This document shows positions 8,041-19,521 of a stretch of DNA of 35,042 bases, piece after piece; within the stretch, counting starts at the first letter, position 1, and every line of letters begins with the position of its first letter. Below the pieces are notes generated by a model, which was not told where the DNA came from, searched no databases, and saw nothing but the letters and a program-made list of their open reading frames with translations. Source of the stretch: Deltaproteobacteria bacterium (GTDB taxonomy: Bacteria; Myxococcota_A; UBA9160; SZUA-336); assembly GCA_016875225.1 (NCBI GenBank), contig VGRW01000036.1, positions 1 through 35,042 of the forward strand, given 5' to 3'. The translations under genes and the position numbers were made by a program.

Positions 8041-8742
8041 CTACCACGGCTCGCAGAAGGGCCGGACGACCACGTCGAACGCCCAGGTCGAGCGGTCTTG
8101 GTGCGCAAGGCTGAACGCAACCTCGGCGATCGCGCTCGGCTTGGCGAAGAAGTCGTCAGGCTTGTCGGGAAATCGCTCGCGCGCCCACGGAACGTCGATC
8201 ACCGCGTCGATCGCCAGATAGGCGACGTGGACGCCTCTCGGCCCGAGGGCACGAGCCATCGACTCCGCGAGCACGCGCTGAGCCGCCTTCGTCGGCGCGA
8301 AGCCAGCGAAGGCGGCTTTGCCGCGGTAGGCGGACGTGTTGCCCGTGACGAGGATCGTGCCCGCGCCCGCGTCGATCATGGCAGGAGCAACGGCGCGGGC
8401 AAGGTGCAACAGAGCCATGACGTTGACTGAGAAATTGCCTTGGAGCACCGCGGGTTCGATCTGTTGGAAGTCGCCCCAGGCGCCGCCCACGGCGTTGTGG
8501 ATGAGGACGTTCACAGGACCGAGCTCGCGTGAGATGCGCGCCGTCGTCGCGGCGACCTGCGCCTCGTCCGCGACGTCGCAAGGGAAAGCGGTCGCGCCAG
8601 GCACCTTCTCTGCGAGGTCCTGCAGCCGGCTCTCGGTCCGCGCGAGCATCGCGACTCGATAGCCGCCCTCCGCGAAGCGCCTCACCAGCGCGCTACCGGT
8701 ACCCGGACCAACCCCGGCGACGAGACAAACTCGATCCGACAT
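8041..8742 (-). CDS. SDR-fold protein lacking the catalytic tyrosine (SDR_c10-like)
   Basis: This is a 233-residue Rossmann-fold short-chain dehydrogenase relative. The cofactor loop is GVGPGTG rather than TGxxxGIG, and NNAG is replaced by HNAVGG. At the active site YxxxK, the protein has F148-A-P-T-K152, and the usual Ser position is Asn135. A Phe-for-Tyr exchange with retained Lys matches the classical-SDR subgroup 10 pattern as I recall it. The C-terminus DRSTWAFDVVVRPFCEPW matches the ends of two other SDRs in the island. The ATG at 8742 is preferred over one five codons earlier, because AAGGAGGG lies six bases upstream. It diverges from the molybdoenzyme across a palindrome. Whether it is an oxidoreductase at all is open. 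Confidence 0.85.
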   Translation of the reverse strand: MSDRVCLVAGVGPGTGSALVRRFAEGGYRVAMLARTESRLQDLAEKVPGATAFPCDVADEAQVAATTARISRELGPVNVLIHNAVGGAWGDFQQIEPAVLQGNFSVNVMALLHLARAVAPAMIDAGAGTILVTGNTSAYRGKAAFAGFAPTKAAQRVLAESMARALGPRGVHVAYLAIDAVIDVPWARERFPDKPDDFFAKPSAIAEVAFSLAHQDRSTWAFDVVVRPFCEPW

Positions 8743-8794
8743 GGCGCCCTCCTTCAACCCGGCAGGTCAGGGTCGTGCGTACTCTACGGCTATA

Positions 8795-8811
8795 GGTTGC
8801 ATAATGCAACC
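8795..8811. promoter_or_regulatory. Perfect 17-bp palindrome, likely HxlR operator
   Basis: GGTTGCATAATGCAACC has two perfect eight-base arms around a central A. It lies in the 110-bp divergent gap between the SDR/HxlR pair and the molybdoenzyme. The core CATAAT (8800-8805) matches the TATAAT -10 element at five of six positions, so a bound regulator would occlude a promoter. One arm recurs in front of the HxlR gene. Confidence 0.6.
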
Positions 8812-8852
8812 AGATGATCTACAAGGATCCGAGGAACCCTGGGAGAGAGACG

Positions 8853-11093
<2,241 letters not shown>

Positions 11094-11097
<4 letters not shown>

Positions 11098-11927
11098 CCA
11101 CACCCGAGGCAGGAATCGGCGAGTCCGCACGCCCACCGTCCCTCCGCATCTTCTCGTATCTGCCGAGCCCGCGGCTCGCCAAGGCGACGATCGCCGCGCG
11201 GCTCTGCGGTGTCACGCTCGACGTGCGCGGCGCGGCGCCGCGCGAGCTCGCGGGCTGGCTGTGGGATTTCGATGCGCGCCCGCTGAACGAGAGCGACGCC
11301 TCCGTCGGCACCCAGCGCGACGCTCGCACCGGATTCGCAGGGACGTTGCACAAGACGGATTCGTTTCTCGCCGCGCATCCGTTCGGCACGGTGCCTGCCG
11401 CGTTCAGTCCGGACGGGTCGATCGGGGTGTTCGAGTCGAACGCCATCGCGCGCGCGGTCGTGCGCCTCGCGCCGGGGCCCACGCGCCTGTACGGCGACGA
11501 CGCGTACACGGCGTCGCGGATCGACGCGTTTCTCGACGCGAGCCTCGTGTTCGCGCGCGACGTGCAGGTCTACCTGCTGAGGCTCGCCAACGGCGGTGTG
11601 AAGCCGCCGACGCACGAGCGCACGCGCGCGGCCCGCGACGCCTATCTCTCCGGCATCGAGCAAGCGCTCGCGCCAGCGCGCGCGTTCCTTGTCGGCGACG
11701 AGCTCACCCTCGCCGACATCGGGTTCGCTGCGGAGCTCGCGCTCTCGACCGTCGAGCGCGCATCGCGGCGCGTGCTCTCCGCTGCGTCTCTCCCGCCGCT
11801 CTTCGACGCGTCGCTCCGCGCGACGTTCCCGCGCTCTCTCGCGCACTTCGCGCGGCTGTGCACGCACCCGGCGTTCGCCCCGGACCTCGCCCCCTACCTG
11901 GAGAAGCTCGATGCGCGAGATGACTGA
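11094..11927 (+). CDS. Glutathione S-transferase-like protein
   Basis: This 277-residue protein has GST architecture. The N-terminal thioredoxin-like domain carries the glutathione-site signature around HPFGTVPAAF (cis-Pro101) and GVFESNAIAR (Glu114, Ser115). The C-terminal helical domain carries FLVGDELTLADIGFAAEL, with the N-capping box expected of GSTs. The N-domain has an insertion (about residues 50-90) compared with compact GSTs, giving a layout like the EF1B-gamma/fungal GST group. The GTG start is within the stop of the molybdoenzyme (GTGA), so the two are coupled. In this cluster it may conjugate or isomerise a catabolic intermediate. Confidence 0.75.
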
Positions 11928-11945
11928 ATACGAAGGGAGTCACTC

Positions 11946-12422
11946 ATGAGTGAGAAGCAGGAGTTCGAGATGCCCGCGGCGGGAATGCCGAAGTGGATCC
12001 GCGACCATGTGGAGCTCTACCTCACCGATCCCGAGAGAGCTCGGCTGTGGGATTCGACCATCGGCGGTGGCCCGGGTCCGCTGCCGACGCTCCTCCTGAT
12101 CGCGCGGGGAGCGAGGAGCGGGAAGCTGCGGCCGCTGCCGCTCCTCTACCAGGAGATGGATGGGAAGTACTTGCTGATCGGCTCGAAAGGCGGCGCGCCG
12201 AACCATCCTGGCTGGTACGTGAACCTGAAGGCGAATCCGGAGTGCGAGATCCGGGTCGGCGCGAAGCGCATGCGCGCCCGAGCGAGAACGGCGAGCGGCG
12301 ACGAGCGAACGCGAGGCTGGAAGAAGATGGCGGCGATGTATCCGCCGTACGAGAGCTATCAGAAGCAAGCAGGTGCGCGGCAGATCCCGGTCGTGGTTCT
12401 CGACCCGATCGGCCCGGCATGA
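11946..12422 (+). CDS. Ddn-type nitroreductase family protein (deazaflavin/F420-dependent)
   Basis: This 158-residue single-domain split-barrel protein has the family signature: PTLLLIARGARSGKLRPLPL, then YLLIGSKGGAPNHPGWYVNL and NPECEIRVGAKRMRARAR. The C-terminal MYPPYESYQ and IPVVVLDP are typical. Family members such as mycobacterial Ddn use reduced F420. The ATG has AAGGGAG seven bases upstream and follows the GST-like gene by 18 bp, so it is probably in the same transcript. If F420 is used, the host must make it; no F420 biosynthesis gene is in the window. Confidence 0.87.
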   Translation: MSEKQEFEMPAAGMPKWIRDHVELYLTDPERARLWDSTIGGGPGPLPTLLLIARGARSGKLRPLPLLYQEMDGKYLLIGSKGGAPNHPGWYVNLKANPECEIRVGAKRMRARARTASGDERTRGWKKMAAMYPPYESYQKQAGARQIPVVVLDPIGPA

Positions 12423-12438
12423 GCAACGGGGTGAGGCC

Positions 12439-13053
12439 ATGGATGTGAGCGTGGAGTTCCACTTCGACTTCGGATCGCCCAACGCCTACCTCGCGCACCT
12501 GGTGATTCCGGCGCTCGAGAAGCGCAGCGGTGTGCGCTTCGCCTACGTGCCGGTGCTGTTGGGTGGCGTGTTCAAGGCCACCGGAAACGTCTCGCCGGCG
12601 GTGTCGCTGCGCGGGGTCAAGAACAAGCCGGAGTACGAAGCGCTCGAGACGCGCCGCTTCCTCACGAGGCACGGCATCACGCGCTTCACTCCCAACCCGC
12701 ATTTTCCGGTGAACACGCTCCAGATCATGCGCGGCGCGGTCGCGGCGCAGCGCCTCGGCTGCTTCGAGCGCTACGTCGACGAGGTCTACCGACACATGTG
12801 GGCGGACCCGAGGAAGATGGACGAGCCCGAGGTGATTCGCGCCGCGCTGCTCGAATCCGGGCTTCCGGCAGATCCGCTGCTCGAGCGCGCCGCCGATCCC
12901 GACGTGAAGCAGGAGCTGATCGCGAACACCGACGGCGCCGTCGCGCGCGGCGTGTTCGGCTCGCCGAGCTTCTTCGTCGCTGGCGAGCTGTTCTTCGGGA
13001 AGGACCGCTTGCGCGAGGTCGAGGAAGAGATCGAGGCGCAGAAGCGACGATGA
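12439..13053 (+). CDS. 2-hydroxychromene-2-carboxylate isomerase-like (DsbA/kappa-GST fold)
   Basis: This 204-residue protein has the thioredoxin-like kappa fold. It starts FHFDFGSPNAYLAHLVIPAL, with the active-site Ser in FGSPNAY where DsbA has cysteines. The C-terminal motif is GVFGSPSFFVAGELFFGKDRL, with the cis-Pro loop. The reference enzyme (NahD) performs a glutathione-dependent isomerisation in naphthalene degradation. The neighbouring GST-like gene supports a glutathione-linked route, but the actual substrate is unknown. The ATG at 12439 is preceded by GGGGTGAGG and follows the Ddn-like gene by 16 bp. Its stop overlaps the next ATG. Confidence 0.85.
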   Translation: MDVSVEFHFDFGSPNAYLAHLVIPALEKRSGVRFAYVPVLLGGVFKATGNVSPAVSLRGVKNKPEYEALETRRFLTRHGITRFTPNPHFPVNTLQIMRGAVAAQRLGCFERYVDEVYRHMWADPRKMDEPEVIRAALLESGLPADPLLERAADPDVKQELIANTDGAVARGVFGSPSFFVAGELFFGKDRLREVEEEIEAQKRR

Positions 13054-14054
13054 AGCTCGGGACCTCGCTTCGCTTCCTGTACCCGACCGGCGCGCACACC
13101 CACGCACTGTTCAAGCAGATGCTGGCGGCGATGCCGCCGGGCGGCTTCATCGAGCGACCGCTCGGCGCGACCGACACGGGTGAGCAGGCGCGCAACGTGC
13201 TCGGGGTCGCGGCGGCGGCGCGTGCGGCCGGCCTCGATGGCCTGCTCTACGGCGACAACCACGCGGTGCCCGCGGAGTTCGCGAACTCGTTCGCGCCGAT
13301 CCCGACACTCGCGCGGCTCATGGCCGTCACCGGCGAGATGCCCGTGGGGCTGGTGCTGCTCGCGCCGTTCTATCACCCGATCGTGCTCGCCGAGCAGATC
13401 GGGACGATCGCCGCGTTCGCGACGGCCCCGCTGATCGTGACGCTCGCGAACGGCGGCCGCGCACAGGCCTTCGAAGCGTTCGGGATCCCGATGGCGAGCC
13501 GCGCGGCCCGGCTCCAGGAGCTGGTGGCGATCGTGCGCGCGCTGCTCGCCGGAGAGCGCGTCACGTTCCACGGCAAGCACTTCCACCTCGACGGAGTGAG
13601 CGTGAGCCCGCTTCCACGCGTTCCCGTCTCTATCTGGATCGCGGGAACCGTACCGGCCGCTGCGGAGCGAGCGGGCCGCATCGGCGACGGGTGGCTGACC
13701 GGCCAGAACGCGACGCGCAGCGAGCTCGCGCAGCAGATCGACGTCTATCGCGAGGCCGCGGCGCGCGCCGGCCGTCCTGTGCTGTCGGTGCTGCGGCGCG
13801 ACATCTACGTCGGTGAGAGCGACGCCGAGGCGGAGGCGACCGTGGGGCGCGTGCTCGCCGAGGGCTATCGCGGCACCGGGATCGAAGAGCTGCTGGTGGG
13901 CGGGGCGAAGAGCGTCGCCGAGCAGCTGCGCAGCTATCGCACGCTCGGATTCGAGTACGTGATGGTGCGCCACATCGTTGGCGAGCACGACGCGATGCTT
14001 CGCTCGTTCGCACGCATCGGGAGGTCCCTGATGCCCGCGATTCGGGAGCTGTGA
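13050..14054 (+). CDS. LLM class flavin-dependent oxidoreductase
   Basis: This is a 334-residue luciferase-like TIM barrel. Landmarks are the early active-site segment GLDGLLYGDNHAVPAEF, the run VTLANGGRAQAFEAFG, the C-terminal flavin-site part IWIAGTVPAAAERAGRIGDG, and GFEYVMVRHIVGEHD near the end. ATG 13050 lies in the stop of the isomerase-like gene (ATGA), indicating coupled translation. It is distinct from the first LLM protein of the window (697-1614). It could be an FMN- or F420-dependent mono-oxygenase or dehydrogenase of the pathway encoded here. Confidence 0.87.
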   Translation: MKLGTSLRFLYPTGAHTHALFKQMLAAMPPGGFIERPLGATDTGEQARNVLGVAAAARAAGLDGLLYGDNHAVPAEFANSFAPIPTLARLMAVTGEMPVGLVLLAPFYHPIVLAEQIGTIAAFATAPLIVTLANGGRAQAFEAFGIPMASRAARLQELVAIVRALLAGERVTFHGKHFHLDGVSVSPLPRVPVSIWIAGTVPAAAERAGRIGDGWLTGQNATRSELAQQIDVYREAAARAGRPVLSVLRRDIYVGESDAEAEATVGRVLAEGYRGTGIEELLVGGAKSVAEQLRSYRTLGFEYVMVRHIVGEHDAMLRSFARIGRSLMPAIREL

Positions 14055-14093
14055 ACAGGCGCTGCGATAAGCGCGCCCAAAGGAGAGGGACCG

Positions 14094-14873
14094 ATGACCG
14101 ACTCACCGCAGATCCGCACCGAGGTCGACGGCCGAGTGTTGAAGATCGTCGTCGACAACGTTCGGAAGAAGAATGCGTTCGTGCCCGAGATGATGGTCGC
14201 ACTAAGCCACGCGCTGACCGAGTTCGATCGCGACGACGAGCTGTGGGTGGCGGTGCTGTGCGCGGCGGGCGAGCACACCACTGCGGGCCTCGACATGACC
14301 AAGTTCTTCGGGCCGACCGCGACTCCGGTCGAGTCTCCGGTCGATGCGATCGACCCGTTCGCGCTGAAGCGGCGCACGCTGAAGCCCGTCGTGGCCGTCG
14401 TCCAGGGCATCACCTACACGATCGGGATCGAGATGATGCTCGCTGCCGACGTCGTGATCGCGGCGGACAGCGCGCGCTTCTGCCAGATGGAGTCGAAGCG
14501 CGGCATCGCGCCGCTCGGCGGCGCGCACTTCCGCTTCCTCACGCGCACTGGCTGGGGCAACGCCATGTACCACCTGATGTTGTGCGACGAGTTCGACGCC
14601 CAGCGCGCGCTGCAGATCGGGCTCGTGCAGGAAGTGGTGCCCTACGGAAAACACATCGACCGCGGGATGGAGATCGCGCAGGCGATTGCGAAGAACGCGC
14701 CCCTCGGCTTGCGCGCGATGAAGGAGGCGGCGCTGCGCTACATCGCCGCGGACGAAGCGGCGGCCATTGCGGCAATTCCCGCGATCAGCGCGCAGGTCAT
14801 GGGCACCGAGGACGCGAAGGAGGGCATCCGCTCCTTCGTCGAGCGCCGCGAGGCGCGCTTCTCCGGTCGCTGA
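14094..14873 (+). CDS. Enoyl-CoA hydratase/isomerase family protein (crotonase)
   Basis: This 259-residue protein has a complete crotonase fold. The first oxyanion-hole segment is GEHTTAGLDMTKFF (about residues 59-72), and the second is VVAVVQGITYTIGIEMMLAAD (about 99-118). QMESKRGIAP (131-140) corresponds to the first catalytic glutamate region. The C-terminal FVERREARFSGR is typical. It implies that CoA thioesters are intermediates in this cluster. AGGAGAG precedes the ATG, and a 39-bp gap separates it from the LLM gene. Confidence 0.9.
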   Translation: MTDSPQIRTEVDGRVLKIVVDNVRKKNAFVPEMMVALSHALTEFDRDDELWVAVLCAAGEHTTAGLDMTKFFGPTATPVESPVDAIDPFALKRRTLKPVVAVVQGITYTIGIEMMLAADVVIAADSARFCQMESKRGIAPLGGAHFRFLTRTGWGNAMYHLMLCDEFDAQRALQIGLVQEVVPYGKHIDRGMEIAQAIAKNAPLGLRAMKEAALRYIAADEAAAIAAIPAISAQVMGTEDAKEGIRSFVERREARFSGR

Positions 14874-14936
14874 CCGGGGGGCCTCGAGTGGGCATGACGA
14901 GCGATACGGCGCGCGAAGCGCTCCAACCCGACGGAT

Positions 14937-14957
14937 TCGAGCGCCACACTCGCTCGA
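14937..14957 (+). promoter_or_regulatory. Hairpin abutting the SDR ribosome-binding site
   Basis: TCGAGCG (14937-14943) and CGCTCGA (14951-14957) are perfect arms around a seven-base loop. The right arm runs directly into the GAGGAGA ribosome-binding site of the gene starting at 14971. It could damp translation or mark processing; no more can be said. Confidence 0.3.
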
Positions 14958-14970
14958 GGAGAGATCGAAC

Positions 14971-15735
14971 ATGAAACCCGTGTGCTTGGTACTGGGAGCT
15001 GGTGCGGGCATCGGCGGAACGGTCGCCCGACGCTTCGCTCGAGAGGGCTATCACGCGTGTTTGTGTCGGCGCAGCGACTCGGCGGGACTGGATGCGTTGG
15101 TGGACGCGATCAAGAGCGACGGGGGCTCGGCCACCGGCTTTCTCCTGAACGCAATCGAGGAAGGCTCGATCGAGGAACGAATTGCCGCCATCGAGGCCGA
15201 CATCGGTCCCATCGAAGTCGTCGTCTACAACCTTGGCGCCCAGATCGGCGAGAGAGCGTTGAAGGACACGTCGGCCAAGGCCTTCGAGACGGGCTGGCGT
15301 ATGGGGACGTTCGGTCTGTTTCGGCTTGCATCGGCCGTGTGCCCGCTGATGCAAGCGCGGGGCAAGGGAACGATCCTCGTGACCTCGTCGACCGCGGCGA
15401 TGCGTGGGAACGGGGGTCAGCACTCGCACGCCGCGGCCATGGGAGGACGGCGCATGCTCTGCCAGAGCTTGAACGCGGAGTTCGCGTCGAAGGGCATCCA
15501 CGTCGTCCACATCGTGATCGACGGCGCCGTGGATGCGCCCGACACGCTGGGAAAGATGCTCGGACCGGAGAAGTTCGAACGGCTCCGGGAAACCCGAGGC
15601 AGGGAACACGACGGGCTCATGCTTCCCGCGCAGATTTTGGAGACCTACCTCCACCTCGCGAAGCAACACCGATCCACGTGGACGCACGAGCTCGACCTGA
15701 GAGCGTTCTCGGATCGTCCATGGTGGAATCATTAG
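14971..15735 (+). CDS. SDR-fold protein with catalytic Tyr and Lys replaced (HxxxM)
   Basis: This is a 254-residue short-chain dehydrogenase relative. The cofactor loop is GAGAGIG, and NNAG reads YNLGA. The active-site Ser (140) is retained. Thirteen residues later, where Tyr is expected, stands His153, followed by A-A-A-Met157 in place of Lys. The next helix, RRMLCQSLNAE, aligns well, so the assignment is firm. The C-terminus has QHRSTWTHELDLRAF, shared with the two other island SDRs. ATG 14971 is preceded by GAGGAGA. As a dehydrogenase it should be dead or mechanistically altered; it may be a hydratase, an isomerase or a non-catalytic partner. Confidence 0.85.
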   Translation: MKPVCLVLGAGAGIGGTVARRFAREGYHACLCRRSDSAGLDALVDAIKSDGGSATGFLLNAIEEGSIEERIAAIEADIGPIEVVVYNLGAQIGERALKDTSAKAFETGWRMGTFGLFRLASAVCPLMQARGKGTILVTSSTAAMRGNGGQHSHAAAMGGRRMLCQSLNAEFASKGIHVVHIVIDGAVDAPDTLGKMLGPEKFERLRETRGREHDGLMLPAQILETYLHLAKQHRSTWTHELDLRAFSDRPWWNH

Positions 15736-15748
15736 AGGGGCGCGACAC

Positions 15749-16498
15749 ATGACGAAAGACGTTGCACTCATCGTGGGAGGGGGCCCGGGCATCAGTGCGA
15801 GCTGTGCTCGGCTGTTCGCCAAGAGCGGAATGCAGGTCGCCATCGCCGCCAGGACACCCGACAAACCGGTTCTGCAGAACCTGGAGAGGACGCACGGCGT
15901 GCGCCGATACGCGTGCGATGCCAGCGAGCCCGCGGCAGTCGAGCTGCTGTTCCAGAACGTCGCGCGTGACCTCGGGACTCCCCGGCTCGTCGTGCACAAC
16001 ATCGACGGTCGGGTGGCCGGCATATTTCGCAAAGGCATCACCGAGGCCGACCCGAGCATGGCGCTCGAGACGCTTCGAAACTCGGCCTTCAGCGCATTCC
16101 TGGTCGGCCAGCAGGCCGCCCGGCTCATGCGCGAGAACGAGCCGGGCGCAAACGGCGCGAAGGGCACGATCATCTTCACGAACGCAAGCGCGGCGCTGAA
16201 GGGGTTCGCGACGAGCGGGGCGTTTGCGATGGCGTGCCAGGCCAAGTCGGGACTTGCTCAGAGCATGGCAAGAGAGCTGATGCCCCAGGGCATCCACGTC
16301 GCCAACGTGCCGATCGATGCCGCGGTCGGATGGACGCACGACGACGGTACCCGCGCGCACCGTCTGGCAGGAACGGCCGTCGACGACAACATGGCCGACC
16401 CGGACTGCATCGCGGAGACCTATCTGCAGCTGCACCGCCAGCATCGCTCGACCTGGGCGTTCGAAGTCGTGCTTCGACCGTGGGTCGAAAAGTGGTGA
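15749..16498 (+). CDS. SDR-fold protein lacking Ser, Tyr and Lys of the active site
   Basis: This is a 249-residue Rossmann protein 13 bp after the previous SDR and surely co-transcribed. The cofactor loop is GGGPGIS, without the last glycine of the classical motif. Aligning the helix AKSGLAQSMAREL with SDR helix alpha-F places Phe159 at the catalytic Tyr, Cys163 at the Lys and Ala146 at the Ser. The C-terminus is QHRSTWAFEVVLRPWVEKW, very close to the first SDR of the island (8041-8742). The start has GAGGGG nine bases upstream. Its exact role is unknown; it probably arose by duplication within one subfamily. Confidence 0.85.
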   Translation: MTKDVALIVGGGPGISASCARLFAKSGMQVAIAARTPDKPVLQNLERTHGVRRYACDASEPAAVELLFQNVARDLGTPRLVVHNIDGRVAGIFRKGITEADPSMALETLRNSAFSAFLVGQQAARLMRENEPGANGAKGTIIFTNASAALKGFATSGAFAMACQAKSGLAQSMARELMPQGIHVANVPIDAAVGWTHDDGTRAHRLAGTAVDDNMADPDCIAETYLQLHRQHRSTWAFEVVLRPWVEKW

Positions 16499-16525
16499 CG
16501 ACGGAGACTTCAGCGCTTTGCCTGA

Positions 16526-17542
<1,017 letters not shown>

Positions 17543-17683
17543 CCCCGGAAGGGCGTGCCTCTGTGGCCGTCGACGTTCGATCCGCCCTCGCTCACACAGA
17601 CTCCATGCCGCAGGACCGTCGACCGACGTAGAACTCCGAGAGGCGCGCTACCATGCGGCGATGAACCGAGACAGGGAGACCCG

Positions 17684-18727
17684 ATGAGCGAGGTGCGCCT
17701 CACCGAGCTCGCGCCTGGCGGGGGTTGAGCCCGCAAGCTCGGCGCCGAGGACCTGGTCCAGGTCCTTCGCGGGCTCGCGCCCTTCGATCACCCGTGGGTC
17801 TCCGGCGAGGTCGGACCCATGGAGGATGCCGCGCTCGTCTGCCCGGAGAAAGGCCCGGGACTCGTCGTGACCGTCGACTTCATCACGCCGATCGTCGACG
17901 AGCCGGAGGCCTACGGGGCGATCGCGGCCGCGAACTCGCTCTCCGACGTGTACGCGATGGGCGGCGAGCCGATGGTGGCGCTGGCGGTCTGCGGCTTTCC
18001 GGACGATCGGCTGGCGAAGGACGTGCTCGCGCGGATCTTCCGCGGCGGGCGCGACAAGGCGGCCGAGGCCGGCTGCGCGATCGTGGGCGGGCACACCGTG
18101 GTCGATTCGGAGCTGAAGTACGGGCTGGCCGTGATCGGCACGGTCGATCCCGAGCGCGCGCTGCTGCAGACGCGTGCGCGCGCGGGCGACAAGCTGGTGC
18201 TGACCAAGCCGATCGGCACCGGGATCGCGGCGCAGGCAATCAAGTCGGGGATGCTGGCGGCGGAAGATCTCTCGCAAGTGATTGCGCAGATGAGCCAGCT
18301 CAATCGCGCGGCCAAGGACGCGGCGCTCGCCTGCGGCGCGCACGCGGCGACCGACGTGACCGGCTTCGGGCTGCTCGGCCATCTACACAATCTGGCGTCG
18401 GCCTCGGAGCTCGCGGCGCGCGTGCGGGCGTCGGCCGTGCCGGTGCTCGAGTTCGCGCGCGGGCTCGCGCGCGCCGGGAAAGTGCCCGGCGGCACGCGGC
18501 GCAACCTCGCCTGGGTCGAGAAGGCGGCGAGCTTCGCTTCCGGGACTGCGGACTTCGAGAAGCTGATCCTCTGCGACGCGCAGACCTCGGGCGGGCTCCT
18601 GATCGCTTTGCCGCCGGAGCGCGAGGCGGAGCTGCTCGCGGATCTCGCGCGGCGCGGCACGGCCTGCGCGGCGACGATCGGCGAGCTGGTTCCGGGCGCG
18701 GCCGGGGCGCTCGAGATCGCGAGGTGA
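17684..18727 (+). CDS. selD: Selenide, water dikinase SelD, itself a selenoprotein (UGA = Sec15)
   Basis: SelD makes selenophosphate from selenide and ATP for selenocysteine and selenouridine synthesis. The ATG at 17684 has AGGGAGA six bases upstream and begins MSEVRLTELAPGGG. In-frame TGA at 17726-17728 follows, then ARKLGAEDLVQVL. The TGA sits exactly at the catalytic Cys position, and Lys18 three residues on is the conserved catalytic lysine, so it reads as selenocysteine. The rest is full-length (347 residues), with the ATP-site segments GPMEDAALVC, TVDFITPIVDEP, AAANSLSDVYAMGG and IVGGHTVVDSELKYG, and with ATDVTGFGLLGHL. A bacterial SECIS-like structure follows the TGA. Read as a normal stop, the gene would lose its catalytic N-terminus. 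Its stop overlaps the next GTG. Confidence 0.93.
17727..17776 (+). promoter_or_regulatory. Bacterial SECIS element in selD
   Basis: An outer stem pairs GAGCCCGC (17727-17734, including the last two bases of the UGA) with GCGGGCTC (17769-17776). The apical stem is AGGACCT (17748-17754) with AGGTCCT (17760-17766), closing the five-base loop GGTCC. The loop starts 26 bases after the UGA and begins with G, in line with what is known for SelB-recognised bacterial SECIS hairpins. An alternative local palindrome, CTCGGCGCCGAG, overlaps the apical stem. Confidence 0.8.
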
Positions 18728-19512
18728 CTCCGCGCGGCTGGCTCGGCGCGGTCTGCGTGCTCGCCGCGGCTTCGGGGCAGGCCGCGGCCGGCGATGCGCT
18801 GCCGCTCTCCTCGGCCGAGGTCGCCTCGCGCTGGCACGGACGGCTCGCCACGCGCCACTTCAGCGCGAAGGTTCGCATGCAGATGGACCTGGGCGGGCTG
18901 CTCGAAGAGAGGAGCATGCGCGTGTACCGCGACGACGAGGGTGGCCGCGGCGAGCGCGTGCTGATCCGCTTCGACGCGCCGCCGGACCTGCGCAACGTCG
19001 GGCTGCTCTACCTGGAGCACGCGGACCGGCCAAACGACTACTTCCTGTACCAGCCCGCGGTGAAGCGGATCCGCCGGCTTCCGCAGTCGATCGCCGACGA
19101 CGACGTGTACGGGATCGACCTCGAGTTTCTCGGCTTCGGCATCGCGCAGTCGGCGCCGACCGAGCTCTCCGGGATGACCCGCGAGACACTCGACGGGCGT
19201 CCGGTCTACCGGCTCGCCGAGACGGCCAGCCAGCCGAACCCCCGCTTCGAGACCCGGAGCACCTGGATCGACGCTTCGAGCTTCGTTCCGCTTCGCACCG
19301 AGCACCGACCCGGCGAGAGACTGGTCCTGGTCGCGGAGACGCTCGAGGTCGTGGACGTGCAGGGGGTGGTCACGCCGAAGCGCATGCGCTTCCAGAAGCC
19401 GATCGAGCGGCGCGAGGTGCTCCTGTACGTGGACGCGGTCGACTACGAAGCCCCGATCGCCGACGAGCATTTCTCCGCGCTCGCGCTGCTCAAGGCGCAG
19501 GCGCCGAAGTAG
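18724..19512 (+). CDS. Outer membrane lipoprotein-sorting protein (LolA-like)
   Basis: This 262-residue periplasmic protein has a signal peptide (hydrophobic core LGAVCVLAAAS, cleavage near AAAGDA). The LolA-like half-barrel shows in FSAKVRMQMDLGG and VLIRFDAPPDLRNVGLLYLE. DYFLYQPAVKRIRRLP is the diagnostic segment of the family that usually accompanies MMPL/RND lipid exporters. It probably carries a lipid or lipoprotein across the periplasm. The GTG overlaps the selD stop (GTGA), so it is co-translated with selD although no functional link is obvious. No MMPL transporter is in the window. Confidence 0.85.
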   Translation: MTPRGWLGAVCVLAAASGQAAAGDALPLSSAEVASRWHGRLATRHFSAKVRMQMDLGGLLEERSMRVYRDDEGGRGERVLIRFDAPPDLRNVGLLYLEHADRPNDYFLYQPAVKRIRRLPQSIADDDVYGIDLEFLGFGIAQSAPTELSGMTRETLDGRPVYRLAETASQPNPRFETRSTWIDASSFVPLRTEHRPGERLVLVAETLEVVDVQGVVTPKRMRFQKPIERREVLLYVDAVDYEAPIADEHFSALALLKAQAPK

Positions 19513-19521
19513 AATGGCCGC

